Notes: generated by a model from the sequence alone, not told the origin. A DNA stretch of 64,000 nt from Chelonoidis abingdonii (GCF_003597395.2 NC_133773.1:145152652-145216651), one strand, 5' to 3'. Shown: positions 11,320 through 22,780, counted from the first letter of the stretch. Made by a program: numbers and translations.

Positions 11320-11440
11320 TTATTAGCCTGATTACTGAGGGCCTGGAAGAACATTTCAATTATTCATATTGCAGTAGCACCCACAGGCCCAGTCATGGAC
11401 CCATGCGCTAGACACTGTACAAACACCTCTAGAGACAGAG
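11320..11440 (-). mobile_element. LINE 3' end (L3/CR1-like), inverted
   Basis: CAGTAGCACCCACAGGCCCAG followed by GCTAGACACTGTACAAACAC is the reverse-complement counterpart of the family at 4437-4650. Confidence 0.45.
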
Positions 11441-11639
11441 AATACTGGCCATACTTACAAACTCGTGGAAGCAGTAACTCTGACAAAGGTTTGGGGAGTA
11501 ATAGCGGCTAATCAACTCACCTTGAGCTCCCAGTGCGACACTGTGGCCACGAGAGCTAATGGGATCCTGGGATTAATAAAGGGGAATCTCAAGTAGGAGC
11601 ACAGAAGTTATTTTATGCCAATATTTGGCACTGGTGTGA

Positions 11640-11830
11640 CCGCTGCAGGAAGAGTGTCTCCAAGTCTAGTGTCCACAAGTAAAGAAGGAGGTTGCGAAAT
11701 TGCAGAGGGGTCAGAGAAGAGCCAGGAAAACGATTCAAGGATTAGAAAAGCTGCTTTACAGTGATAGACTCAAGGAGCTCAATCTATTTAGCTCAACCTC
11801 ACTACCAATAAGATTAAAGTTCAAACCTTC
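11640..11830 (+). mobile_element. CR1 LINE fragment
   Basis: GGTCAGAGAAGAGCCAGGAAAACG and TGATAGACTCAAGGAGCTCAAT match CR1 ORF2 3' sequence, the reverse complement of which appears at 13090-13200. Confidence 0.75.
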
Positions 11831-12255
11831 TCAGGATAGGCTGCTCCTAACGTTTCTCCCTCAGAGTTTTTAAGCCCACATCCTAGATCACCTCTCTCCC
11901 AAGATAGCCAACCCCATCTCTCTTATACCCAGCTGAGATAACAAACCACATGCCTTGGTGAGTCAGCAAAGCCCCTTATGCTTTCCCAACAGGATCAGCA
12001 CCGGCTAACAGGCTAGGGTATGTGTCAGGCAAACTGTTAAAAGAACCAAGAATTCTCTTCTCTCTCAAAAACGTTTGACTCCATAATTATATGGTGGTCA
12101 GTTTCTGCTACCTCTGATCATTGCATCAGGATAAACATTTCAAATTCACTAGCTGCTCTATCAGAGCTGCGAGCAGCCCTCCTGCACCAAAGCACAATAC
12201 TGGGCTTCATCTCACTGTGTCTTACAAGGGGGAAGATTCTTTGAGCTGGGTATGG
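11831..12255. other. No feature recognised
   Basis: Unassigned sequence between two CR1 pieces. The short ORFs have no recognisable domains. Confidence 0.5.
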
Positions 12256-12587
12256 AGTCACGGAGGTCACAGACTGCAAGACTGGAAGGGACCACTGATC
12301 ATCTAGTCTGACCTCCTGTATAGCACAGACCAGAGGCTTCCCCACAATAATCCCTAAAGACAAGTTTTTGGAAAAACTGCAAATCTGGTTTTAAAATGGT
12401 CAGTGACAAAGAATCTACCATGACCCTTGGTAAACTGTCCCAATGGTTAATTATTCTCACTATTAAATTTACACCTCATTTCCAGACTGAATTTGTTTGC
12501 CTTCAACTTCCAGCCATTGGATTGTGTAAGACTTTTCTCTGCTAGATTGAAGACCCCATTGTTAAATATTTGTTCCCCGTGTAGGCA
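12256..12587 (-). mobile_element. CR1-type LINE 3' region, segment 1 (minus strand)
   Basis: On the plus strand it begins AGACTGCAAGACTGGAAGGG, then ATCTAGTCTGACCTCCTGTA, the reverse complement of a CR1-type 3' end. It continues to CCCCGTGTAGGCA, where a hAT element interrupts it. Confidence 0.85.
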
Positions 12588-12595
12588 CTTCTAGA

Positions 12596-13058
12596 TAGAG
12601 CCTTACCAAATTCATGGTCCATTTTGGTCAATTTCACGATCATACGATTTTAAAAATCATAAATGTCATGATTTCAGGCATTTAAATCTGACATGTCACA
12701 GTATTGTAAGTGTAGGGACCCTGGCCCAAAAAGGAGTGGGGGGAGGTGGGGTCACAAGGTTACTGTAATGGGGGGTTGCGGTACTGTTACCCTTCCTTCT
12801 GTGCTGCTGCTGGCGGGGCACTGCCTTCAGAGCTGGGCTCCCGACCAACAGGTGCCGCTCCCAAGCTGCCCAGCACTGAAGTAAGGGTGGCCATACCGTG
12901 ACACCCCGCCTAAAAAAACCTTGCAACCCCACTGCAACTCCCTTTTGGGTCACGATCCCCAATTTGAGAAACACTGGTCTCCCTCGTGAAATCTGTGTAA
13001 AAGCAGATTTCACAGTCCGTGATGCATTTTTCATGGCCGTGAATCTGGCAGGGCCCTG
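12596..13058. mobile_element. hAT-type element, 463 bp, inserted in CR1
   Basis: The left end reads TAGAGCCTTACCAAATTCATG. The reverse complement of the right end reads CAGGGCCCTGCCAGATTCACG. The flanks are CTTCTAGA (12588-12595) and CTTATAGA (13059-13066), an 8-bp duplication with one mismatch. Removing it rejoins the minus-strand CR1. A longer relative with the same termini is at 61176-62310. There is no transposase. Confidence 0.85.
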
Positions 13059-13066
13059 CTTATAGA

Positions 13067-13262
13067 CTGATCAAGTCACCCCTGAACCGTCTCTTAATTA
13101 AGCTAAACAGATTGAGCTCCTTGAGTCTATCACTGGAAGGCAGCTTTTCTGATCCTTTCATCATTCTCGTGGCTCTTCTCTGAACCCTCTGCAGTTTATT
13201 AACATCCTTCTTGAATTGTCAATGCCAGAACTGGACACAGTCCTCCAGCAGTGGTTACACCT
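13067..13262 (-). mobile_element. CR1-type LINE 3' region, segment 2 (minus strand)
   Basis: Plus-strand text GATTGAGCTCCTTGAGTCTATCAC, GTGGCTCTTCTCTGAACCCTC and ACTGGACACAGTCCTCCAGCAG continues the CR1 from 12587 toward its 5' side. Confidence 0.85.
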
Positions 13263-13264
13263 GC

Positions 13265-13600
13265 ACCCATAGGCGCTGACTCCATGGGTGCTCCAGGGCT
13301 GGAGCACCCACAGGGAAAAATTAGTGGGTGCTCTGCACCCACCAGCAGACAACCTCCACCTCCCCTACTTCCTCCTCCTCCCCCTAAGCACGCCACATCC
13401 CCACTCCTCTGACTACCTCCCAGCACTTCCCGCCCAGCCGCCTCCAAACAGCTGTTTGCATGCTCCAGGGGTGGGAGGGAGGGAGAGTGGGAATGTAGCA
13501 CGCTTAAGGGAGGAGGCAGGGACGGGAAGGGGATTTGGGGAAGGAGTTGGAACAGGGGCAGGGAGGGGGCAGAATTGGGGTGAGGACTTTGGGTAAAGTA
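13265..13600. mobile_element. DNA element of the GGTGCTCC family
   Basis: CATAGGCGCTGACTCCATGGG, GCTGGAGCACCCACAGGG and AAAATTAGTGGGTGCTC match, inverted, the element at 39455-39725. The 3' part is GC- and purine-rich. I could not define its right end or a target duplication. Confidence 0.55.
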
Positions 13601-15682
13601 ACCTCTATCCCTACTTGAGATTCCCCTGTTTATACATCCAAGGATCACATTTGCTCTATTGGCCACAGCATCACACTAGGGTGAACGTTCTGCTCATTGA
13701 TCCACCACGACCTCCAAATCTTAAATTAAACATATCTTTTCCTAAAGGAGGTGGGGGAATTCCAAATGTCGTCTCCCTTGAAGCAACAGAGCGTGCAGGG
13801 CACAGCACAGCAGGGGCTGGGAGCAACACGAAACAGATCAGCAGATGCCATGCACAGCTGTGGCACTTTCAGAAGCAGAAGTCCTTTAAACTGCTGTGGT
13901 GATGTTTGCACGTGCATTTGCTGACTTGATGCTTTCTAATCCGATTTCAGCTTCGGGGGAAGACTGGAGCACAAGAATCAGCAGTTTGTGCAGAAGGGTT
14001 GGGAACACCATCTGCATCGTTAATAGCAAGCCATATTTTCCTAGAGATCAGTGTCCCAGAATGTGCATGGGCTTCCCCAATATTATCCCCACGTGCAGCT
14101 GGAATCACAAGGGCATGTTTCTTGTGACCTTCAACTTAAGATGCTTCCTTGTTGTTAAGGAAACTCTCCGTGACCTAAACAACCTTATATTTAGAGGCAA
14201 AATGTTCAAGAAACAGTTAGAGGTTCTACATGGGCTACAATTGGATGAGTGAAGGGGTTCCTCGTGAAGAGGAGCATTCAAGGTTTGCAAAGCAAATAAA
14301 GAGGATTTCACACTTAGCCAGAGTTTGTCAAGCAGAGTTCACCAAGCTGCCCTGCAACAATGCCAGGCTGGTGGATTTGGCTTAGGAGAGATCTTCCAAC
14401 CTTGCTATCTGCCATTCAAAGCTATGCAGATCGCTGCTCATTGAGCAGTGCATAGAGCGACTCCTCCACTTCCTAGCTGAAGTGTCTTTTTAGGCCCCCT
14501 CTGCTCTGAGCCCTTCCCTCCCCTCAATGCTTTCCCCATTGACACAACCCTCGAAGTCCTCGCAGGTGCCCTGAAGTACTGTCCTCTCCTGACCACAGGT
14601 ACATTGGGAACAGATGCAAGAGGCTAAAGGGGTGGACTGAGGTCACTGAATGGGGAAGAATACAGATTAATTCAAGGGAGAGAACCCACAGTGGCTGGAT
14701 AAAGGAGGGGACAGGCTGAGACCCTGGGTCCCCCACCCAGATGGTGGAAGACAAGGAAGGGGGACCACCAACCCTGTTTCTAACAGATTGAGCACCCCTT
14801 AGTGCTCAGGAGGAAGATTCTCTCCCTTCTGTGCTCGCGTTAATGTACCTACGTGCAAATCCAATCGTCAGTCTAGCCAAGGGCGCGTGAGCGAGAACAG
14901 AAGAACTGGAATCCCTTTTCTTTGCACCGCGGCACCACCTCACCTCTTCTGAATGCACCGTGGTTTACAGCACGACACTTCCCAGGGGGCCAGAGAGACC
15001 AGGTCACTGCACACAACTTGGACGGCAGTGTCCCAGAGCCCAGAAGACAAAGGAGCACTGCACCCACTGAGCTGCTCTGTCGAACCTCGATTAGTTACCA
15101 GCAGGACTGAGCGTTGCAGGGTCTTGCTGGGCTTGGGGATGGTACTACAGTGTACCAAAAAAACCCAATCTAAACTGCTGTAACGATCAGGGTATTTATT
15201 GAGGGAAAAAGACGGATCCATGGTACACTCTGCCTACCCTATGAAGAGAGGGTCAGAGTTAAATTGGGTTTAGCTCAGAGAAGAAGGAGATTGAGGGAAA
15301 CCCTCGACACTCCTAGTAAATGACCTGTTCTGAAAGTGATGGTTGCTCCACTGGCAGACGCACTGGGGACTGAAGCAGAAACCTCCAGAGCTAAAAGCTT
15401 GAGTGCCTACAGCTTGAGATAAAGCAACATGCACCATCGGTCACAAAACAGAACCCGCAATGCCCCACCAGTGGGTCACCCAACCAAGAGGTGCAGTGCC
15501 TGCCCAGGGATTGGATAGCACATGAAAAGAAAGGCGGAGGCTACACTCAGGAAAGACTTTGTCTCCCACCGGGTTCTTACTCACAAGCTGGCATGGGGGA
15601 GAAAGGGCATAAGGGAGTTTAAGGAACAGATGGGTCATAGAGCAAACTAGAGATGAAGAAACTTATTAAACCTATTCCACAC
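13601..15682. other. No feature recognised
   Basis: Largely unassigned sequence. ORFs of up to 118 codons (for example 13896-14252, plus) show no recognised domain or convincing exon structure. Confidence 0.5.
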
Positions 15683-16100
15683 TGTAACAGGGTGCTGGTG
15701 GAAAGGCACCTAATTAGCCCCTGCTCAGCCAGCCCCAATCAGGGGAAACAGATTGGGGCTGGGGAGAAGCCTGGTGCCTGGTCTTTAGAACTAACTGGCT
15801 GCACCTGCGGGCCTGAGGGTTCAAGGGCTATAAAGGCTGGCTGGCAACCAGAAGACAGGAGATGGCCAGGAGAAGGTCAGGGGACAGGAGATGGCCAGTG
15901 GAAGGTCAGTCTCCAAGCTGAGGGCAGACTCCGTGTGGAAGAGGAGACTGTAAGGCCTGCTCTGTATATAGTATATCATTGGTGGTGGGAGAACATGTGT
16001 AAATAAAGCAACGGGTTCTGCAGAAGGAGAAGCCTCTCTGTGCATTACTGGGGCAGCCAGTGGGCCCTAGGAAGAGGGGCGAGCAGAGGACCTTGTTACA
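15683..16100 (+). mobile_element. ERV solo LTR, 418 bp
   Basis: It starts TGTAACAGGG and ends CCTTGTTACA, giving inverted TGTAACA termini. TATAAA is at 15839-15844 and AATAAA at 16002-16007, in the spacing expected of an LTR. The 15850-15905 region has short tandem CAGGAGATGGCCAG units. The flanks CACAC and CATGC match at only 3 of 5 bases, so a target duplication is not demonstrated. Confidence 0.7.
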
Positions 16101-16708
16101 CATGCCCAGTCCATGCAGGATTGTTCCTTACTGTATATTCTTCCAGTGCTTTACCTAACTTCAAAAAGTCTCAGGTACTGGGAATTCCATCACCTGCAGC
16201 CACTGCATCTTGGGAAGCGACCATGTCAGAAATGGAGCTAAGCGAGGTTTGGACGGGTCATTAATGGGATGGGAAACCCAGGTGCTGAAGTAAGGAGTAC
16301 AGATGACTGAATAGATGATACTCTTCCCTGAAAGTCAGGGCTGACATGGTGCCCTAGCACATGCTAATGGAGCTGTGGACTTTTGAGGACAGAACACCGA
16401 GGTAATGACCTCTCATGGTCATAGAAGATATTGTGATACCTTCCACAAAGGCCAAGGTGTCGGCTGCAATGTCCTGGCTACAATCAAGCCACCATAACTG
16501 TATTCTGCCTCCTCAAGTTTCTGGGCTGTTTCCACTGGGTGAGAGACAGAGTAACCGGGTGCTGCTATGCCCCATCACAGAGGTGGCCGTCTCCCAGCAT
16601 CAGAACAGATCACCTGCACATCGCCAACTCGCTGGTTGAAGGCTGCAAAGCTGGGCGGCACTTTGGGATTAAAGGCACTTTGCAAACCTATTTGTGGTCA
16701 TCATGCAG

Positions 16709-16760
16709 GGCACTGGACTAGATGACCTCTTGGAGGTCCCTTCCAGTCCTATGATTCCCT
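16709..16760 (+). mobile_element. CR1 LINE 3' terminus, short
   Basis: CTGGACTAGATGACCTCTTGG and GGTCCCTTCCAGTCCTATGA form the CR1 3' end. The rest of the element is missing. Confidence 0.75.
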
Positions 16761-17999
16761 CGGAGTGGCTCTCACAACCCAGTGGAGCTCGGTATAGGGA
16801 AGCTGTTCTGGATATTCCAGCCTAAATGATCCTTCGCTTCAAACGACAGCCTCTCAGACCCCACTCAAACCTTCCTTCCATCCACTCCATTTCTGCCTTG
16901 AGCCCTCGCTTAGCCAAGCCATACTCGTCTACCTCCTAGTGGCTCCTGATAACCAGCCCAGCCCAGCCCCTCCGTGGTGATAGAACCCCCATCTGCAGCT
17001 GCTTCTGCATCTGGCTGGGACGCACCTGACTTAAGAGAAGATGGAGAAAACTGGATTAGGCAGCAGATGACTCCATCCGCGAGTATTGACATGGCTCGTT
17101 TAAACCGTCAAGAACACACCCATGGCCGTGTGTAACAAACTGTGCACACTTGTGTTCAAAAATACCTCTACGCCATTATGAACAATGGGCCAGTGGCACG
17201 GTGCCTGTCTACACCAGCTGAGGATCTGGCCCAACGGGCAAAAACCAAGGTGAGGCTGCTCTGTAGTTCAGCGCCATGTGCGACAGCCAGCACCTGTAAC
17301 AGCGTCACCTGATATGTGCAAAGAACGTTAAAGCCACAGGAACAGCCAGTCTAGAAGAGATCAAATCCCCTTTGAGGGAACTCAGAAAAACAACATGAAA
17401 AAGCCTTCACAAGCAGGGAAACAGAGGAAATAATACAAAGTCAGTGCTTTTCCCTTTCCACTGTGTTGAGTTTATGCTTAACAAGAGAGGCATCAATAAT
17501 ACAAGACAGAACAAGACGAGCAATCAGGCCATTCTTTGCCCAAAACTTGGATAATTGGTTTTCATTTCAGTCTTCTGAATGCTCCGCAGTCAGCTGTGGC
17601 GTGGGCACCAGAATGATAAAAATGCATTCTCCTACTGCACAAGTAAAGCTTTCTGTCTTCTTTCAAAGCGAGGGGATTGGTTCAAAGGGGGCAGAATCTG
17701 TGCGCCAGCAGAAGGCAGGAATCCTGAATCTTCGCCAACCAGTAAAACAAAGAACAACGCTTGTCTCAAAGTTCCGCCAAGGAGGAGAGTTCATGGGACA
17801 TGGAAGAGCAGAAGCAAACAGGGGTTTCGTGATGCAGTTTTGAGAAGAAGTGAGAGGCAGAGACACCACAAACATACTGTAAACTTAGGCCAATAACCAA
17901 CCTCCCAGAAACAAACCCAACAAAACCCTGAAAGAGTAAAAATAACACCAGCAGAAGTCCAGCAGCGGGGTGGGGGCTAGCCAGTTTACTGCATTGAAT
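16761..17999. other. No feature recognised
   Basis: Unassigned sequence. The ORF at 17463-17843 (plus, 126 codons) has no recognised domain and no supporting context. Confidence 0.5.
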
Positions 18000-18359
18000 G
18001 CTGCATGTACATTTACCTGTCTAGCGGACAGGTGGTATATGTGGCAATACAAAGCATACAGATCATGGCCCAAAGAACACAGGACGGCCTCTTGAGGCCA
18101 GAGTGGCTGAAGTGAAAGAGCAAAAGGAAACAGAGGTGCACAGAGGAGACTTTCAGGGACACGGCAGACCAGCTCCAACCCGAGTCTGACAGCTGCTGGG
18201 CTGTGAGGGAGGAAGAGGAAAGTCTCAGGGAGGGAGATCATCAAATTGGAGCAGAGGGACATGATCCCATAGTTGGAAGGGAGGAGACCCCAGTTACTAG
18301 GAAGAGCAAGGTAACAGTAATGGGGGATCTGAGAGCTGGGTTTGTGATGCCCAGGAGAA

Positions 18360-18795
18360 CTGCATGGTGAATTGCCTGCTGGACACAAACGTTGCAGATC
18401 TCAGGAGATATCTAGACAGACTTATGCACAGTGCTTGGGAGGGCACTGTGCTCATGGTACATGTAGGTACCACTGACATAGGGAAAGATAGGTAAGAGGT
18501 CCTGGAGGCCAAATGCAGGCTGCTAGGTAAGAGATTAAAGTCCAGGACCTCCATGGTGGTAGTCTCTGAAATGCTTCCAGTTCCACGAGCAGGGTCAGTT
18601 AGTCAGGCAGAACTGCAGGGTCTCGATGCATGGATGAGATGATGGTGTAAGGAGGAGGGTTTTAGGTTTACTAGAAAGTGGACAAACTTTTGGAAAAGGA
18701 GGATTCTACACAGGAAGGATGGTCTCCACCGAAACCAAAACGGACCTAGACTGCAGGAAGGTAAAATTAAAAAGGTCGTAGAGGATTTTTAAACT
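18360..18795 (+). pseudogene. CR1 ORF1 remnant with SGNH-hydrolase (esterase-like) domain
   Basis: The translation includes NVADLRRYLDRLMHSAWEG, VLMVHVGTTDIGKD, a LLGKRLKSRT block, and KDGLHRNQNGPRLQEGKIK. In CR1-group ORF1 proteins HVGTNDIG is the block III motif and DGLHLN contains the catalytic Asp and His. Here the Asn is replaced by Thr (GTTD, near 18465-18476), while DGLH is kept near 18718-18729. In-frame stops after DIGKDR and in the DAWMR region show that it is broken. ORF1 esterases are thought to help the retrotransposon particle handle membranes or RNA. Confidence 0.75.
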
Positions 18796-19004
18796 AAGAG
18801 AGGGGGGAAAAGCCGACTGCTGTGGAAGAGCAAACGGTTTGGGTGGAGACATCCCTTAGGGATGAGTTTATTAAAAGGAGGAATTCGATAGCTTGGAAAA
18901 GAGGATAGCGAAGAAGCTGCTAACGTATAGGTAGGAGCTAGTGAGGAACAGTCAGGTGTAAAAAAGTCCCATTTAAATATGAAGCCAAGCAACTGAATAC
19001 TTAC

Positions 19005-19277
19005 AAAATGCACAAGTGCTTATATACAAATGCTAGAAGCCCAAATACTGAGATGGGTGAACTAGAATCCTGGGCATTAAATGAGGATATTGCTGTAACA
19101 GGCATCATGCCACTTGGTGGTATGAATATAATCAATGGGTCACTAACACCCGAGTACAAAATATACGGGAAGAACAGAGTAGGTGGTGCTGGTGGGGGAG
19201 TGGCACTGTATGTGAAAGGAAGCATGGAGACAAATATAGTCAACACCTTAACTGAATCAAACTGCACCAAAGAGGCT
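19005..19277 (+). pseudogene. CR1 ORF2 endonuclease remnant, N-terminal part
   Basis: The ORF opens KCLYTNARSPN, the CR1 APE-type endonuclease start (KCLYTNARS). It continues through DIAVTGIM and KIYGKNRVGGAGGGVALYVK, matching the GGGVALYVK block. It stops where a LINE 3' end is inserted, after ESNCTK. Confidence 0.8.
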
Positions 19278-19980
19278 GAGGGGAGATCTGGTTGCCCTCT
19301 ATAAATATATCAGAGGGATAAATACCAGGGAGAGAGAGGAATTAAGCTCAGTACCAATGTGAACACAAGAAGAAATGGATATCAACTACCCATCAGGAAG
19401 TTTAGACTTGAAATTAGACGAAGGTTTCTAATGATCAGAGGAGTGAAGTTCTGGAACAGCCTTCCAAGAGGAGCAGTGGGGGCAAAAGACATATTTGCCT
19501 TCAAGACTAAGCTTGATAAGTTTATGGAGAGGATAGTATGATGGGATAGCCTAATTTTGGAAATTAATTGGTCTTTGACTATTAGTGGAAAATATGCCCA
19601 ATGGTCTGTGATGGGATGTTAGATGGGGTGGGATCTGAGTTACTACAGAGAATTCTTTCCTGAGTGTCTGTCTGGTGAGTCTTGCCCACGTGCTCAGGGT
19701 TTAGGTGGTCACCATATTTGGGGTCGGGAAGGAATTTTACTCCAGGGCAGATTGGCAGAGGCCCTGAAGGTTTTTTGCCTCCCTCTCCAGCGTGGGGAAC
19801 GGGTCACTTGCTGGAAGATTCTCTGCACCTTGAAATCTTTAAACCATGATTTGAAGACTTTAGTGGCTCAGACACAGGTCTGATACAGAAGTGGGTGGGT
19901 GAGATTCCGTGGCCTGCATTGTGCAGGAGGTCAGACTAGATGATCATAATGGTCCCTTCTGACCTTAAAGTCTATGACTC
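19278..19980 (+). mobile_element. CR1-group LINE 3' end inserted in the CR1 ORF2
   Basis: The C-terminal coding text includes RKFRLEIRRRFLMIRG and FWNSLPRGAVGAKDIFAFKTKLDKFM, the usual last exons of CR1-like ORF2. A 3' UTR follows, ending GAGGTCAGACTAGATGATCATAATGG and TCTATGACTC. It splits the host CR1 endonuclease between ESNCTK and the YYRPPDQD-like sequence after 19985. Confidence 0.75.
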
Positions 19981-19984
19981 TCTA

Positions 19985-20560
19985 TGGATAGAAATCCATA
20001 CTTGAACAATGAGCGCATAGCAGTAGGGATATACTACTGACCCCCTGACCAGGATAGCGTTTGTGACTGTGAGGCTTAAGTTGATGAGAGAGGCTACACA
20101 GGCAGAAAACTCACTAATGGGGCGGGGAATGGGGGTTTCAACTATCCCCATATTGACTGGGTACGTCCTCTTAGGACGGGACCCAGAGATAAAATGTCTG
20201 GACACTATAAATGACGTTCTTGGAGCAGCTTGTCCTGGAACCCACAAGGGGGGAGACAATTCTTGATCTAGTCCTAAGTGGAGCACAGAGACTGGTCCAA
20301 GATGTGACTATATCTGAACTGCTCGGTAATAGTGACCATCAAGTGATTAAATTTAACATCCTTGTCGTAGGAAAAGTGCCATCATTAACAGTAGTTACCT
20401 TCAAAAAAGGGATCTATACAAAAATGAAGAAGCTATTTAAATCAAAATTAAAAGGAACAGTATCAGGAGTGAAATACCTGCAAACTGCGTGACAGGTACT
20501 TAAAAACCCCATGTATACCCCAAAATAAAAACTAAACTCAAAATCAAAAACAGTAAGAGG
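19985..20560 (+). pseudogene. CR1 ORF2 endonuclease remnant, C-terminal part
   Basis: After a degraded YYxPPDQD start, the translation shows LEPTRGETILDLVLSGAQRL, then LLGNSDHQVIKFNI. SDH at 20331-20339 is the catalytic Ser-Asp-His of APE-type endonucleases, preceded by the expected LDLVL strand. Frameshifts separate the blocks. Confidence 0.8.
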
Positions 20561-20562
20561 TC

Positions 20563-21245
20563 TGTAGCGGGGTGATCACCCCACTCCGGCCCTGGAAGGG
20601 TACAGGCAGCCCTGCGGAGGGCTGCACTGGTAAAAGCAGCCCTGGAGAGGGCTACAGCTCTGAAAGCTGGGCTGACTGGGAAGCAGCCACAGCTGTAGCT
20701 GGCTTAATAAGGGCCCAGCCGGCCCTTAGAAGTGGGCAGTGGGCCAGGAGCAGACAGGCTCCCTCTAGCTGAGGAGGGAGATGCTAAAGGGTACTGGAGT
20801 GAAGTGGGGCTGGGGAAAGGCCAGAGTTGCTGGGGAGCTCCAGGCCAGCAACTCCCCAGGCTGCAGGGCCTTGTACAAAGCCCCTGGAGGTACTGGGTGC
20901 ATGGAAAGGCAGCAGGTCAAAACCTCCCTTGTCTATGATGACTGGCTTATACAGACTGCAGTCGTCCCTTGTGAAAGAGGGCGAGACGGTGACTGGCAGT
21001 AGCCCACAGGCTGAGGCAAGGTGGGGACAGAGGGTGGGGGTTCCCTGGGGAGGGGAGACCCAGATCTGTGGGGTACTGCCTGGAGGGGCAGCACCCCAGC
21101 TAAAAGGGCACCGGGGTCTTGGGAGGGACACGGGACCAGCAGCAGGTGGGACATTGGCCTGCAGAGGGTGCTCCGAGGCCTGGATGAGCTAATTCCCTGA
21201 GACACCAGCAGGAGGTGCCACAGGGGTAAGTCCCACCCAGTTACA
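20563..21245. mobile_element. LTR-like insertion in CR1 ORF2, 683 bp
   Basis: It begins TGTAGCGGGG and ends CCCAGTTACA (reverse complement TGTAACTGGG), giving TG...CA termini with partial inversion. It sits between KTVRG and MKKMPPWL of the host CR1. The flanks are AGGTC and AGGAT, so a clean duplication is not visible. The interior is GC-rich, with CTTAATAAGGGCC near 20702 as a possible TATA-like site. No polyadenylation signal was recognised. Confidence 0.55.
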
Positions 21246-21511
21246 AGGATGAAAAAAATGCCACCATGGCTAACCAGCAGAGTAATGGAGGCCATTAGAG
21301 GCAAACAGGCATCCTCTAAAAATTAGAAGTCAAATTCTAGGGAGGACAATTTAACGGAATATGAATTTTGGCATTTCAGGTGTGCAGGCCAAGAAAATTT
21401 GTGGAACAAATAGCTAAGGACACAAAAACTACACAGAAAACCTTGTTTTAAGTGCATCAGAAGCAGAAAGATTGTTAAACAATCAGTGGGGCAACTGGGC
21501 GATCAGGCTGC

Positions 21512-21605
21512 TAAAACAACGAGGAGTCCGGTGGCACCTTAAAGGCTCACAGATTGATTTGGGCATAAGCTTTCGTGGGTAAAAAACCCACTTCTTCCGA
21601 TGCAC
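21512..21605. mobile_element. Short interspersed repeat fragment, unclassified
   Basis: AACGAGGAGTCCGGTGGCACC, CATAAGCTTTCGTGGGTAAA and CCCACTTCTTCCGATGCAC belong to a repeat I know to be abundant in turtles and lizards but cannot name. It interrupts the CR1 between QLGDQAAK and the segment that resumes GAGCACTCAGGG. Confidence 0.6.
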
Positions 21606-22085
21606 GAGCACTCAGGGAAGACAAGGCCACTTCAGAGGAGCTAAATGAATTCGTCGCATTGGTCTTCACTGCAGAGAACGCGAGGGAGATCCGTACACCA
21701 GAGCTTTCCTTTTAGGTGACAAATCTGAGGAACTGTCCCAGACAGAGGTGTTGACAGAGGAGCTTTTGAAACAAATCAATAAAGTAAACAGCAGTAAGTC
21801 ACCAGGACCAGATGGGATTCACCTGAGTTCCGAAAGAACTCAAACATGAAACTGCAGAGCTATCACTTACATCAGCCACTGGATTGATAGCTAATGTAAA
21901 GACTATTTTAAAAAGGGCTCCAGAGGTGATCCTGGCAATTACAGGCCAGTAAGCCTGACTTCAATCCCAGGCAAACTGTTTGAAACCATACTAAAGAATA
22001 AAATTATCAGACACATGGATAAATGGAATATGTCTGGGATGAGCCAACAGGGCTTTTGCAAAGGAAAACCATTCCTCGCCATTGT
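21606..22085 (+). pseudogene. CR1 ORF2 reverse transcriptase, N-terminal remnant
   Basis: Visible blocks are EELNEFVALVFTAEN, LLKQINKVNSSKSPGPDGIH, GNYRPVSLTSIPGKLFETIL and IRHMDKWNMSGMSQQGFCKG. These are the fingers and first RT blocks of CR1. The sequence breaks off after CKGKPFLA at about 22082. The FADD catalytic box and all downstream parts are missing. Confidence 0.85.
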
Positions 22086-22600
22086 GGGACACCCAGGCCC
22101 AGTTTGAACCTATAACTGACCATTTGCCTGCGCAAGTGCCCAATTTGCACATAGAAGTGCCTATGGTTCTGGCCTCTTGAGCCTTGGAAACTCAGATTCA
22201 CTTACCGGGGCCTAACTAGCCACAGACCAAAGCACTAGCAATGCAGGTCTGGTCAGCAACACAGGACTATTTGCCTTGAGCAACGTGGTATAAACCCTCC
22301 CCCGGGTACCTGCCTGCAGCGAGCCAATGCCACCAGGAAGGGGGAAGGGCCTCTGATGCTCCCCTTCACGCTGCAGAAATGCTCCTGCCTTTCACTCGAG
22401 ACAGATCAGCCAACAGAGGAATGGCGCACAATGGCTTCAACAGCCCAGCAAGGAGAAGGGCCAGAGAACCCACAGAGCCCATACACAGAGCTGGGGGGAA
22501 CAGCCTCAGCTAAATGAAACGTCACCTTAATATGCTCTTCATGGAAACCAGATAGTTTTGCGGTCTCAACAAAGTCATCACTGGAGGGTGGGCGAGAGAA
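22086..22600. other. No feature recognised
   Basis: The region replaces the expected continuation of CR1 RT. I do not recognise it. Confidence 0.5.
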
Positions 22601-22780
22601 ACTTGCATTCACTATCCTAGTGATTAGAGCACTGGCCTGGGAGGCGAGAGACCCAGATTCATGCCCCCTCTCTGCCGGATCCAGAGCAATCAGGGATGAA
22701 AAAACTCTGATCTGAATCAGGCAGAGCAGGGATTTGAACCTGGCTCTGCCACATCCCAACTGGCACAGCACCGGTGTGTA
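22601..22780 (+). mobile_element. MIR-like tRNA-headed SINE piece
   Basis: CCTAGTGATTAGAGCACTGG, CCTGGGAGGCGAGAGACCC, then GATTTGAACCTGGCTCTGCC look like MIR head and core text, perhaps two overlapping copies. Confidence 0.5.

Larger units (their letters stand above)
18000..22085 (+). mobile_element. CR1 LINE with 5' part retained, three nested insertions
   Basis: Order along the plus strand: an ORF1 leader with coiled-coil-like text (AEVKEQK), an ORF1 SGNH-like domain at 18360-18795, ORF2 endonuclease part 1 at 19005-19277, an inserted LINE 3' end (19278-19980), endonuclease part 2 at 19985-20560, an inserted LTR (20563-21245), the linker resuming at 21246 (MPPWLTSRVMEAIRG), an inserted short repeat (21512-21605), then the start of RT at 21606-22085. 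The rest of RT and the CR1 3' end are missing. This is the reverse of the usual 5' truncation. Stops and frameshifts show it is inactive. Confidence 0.8.
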
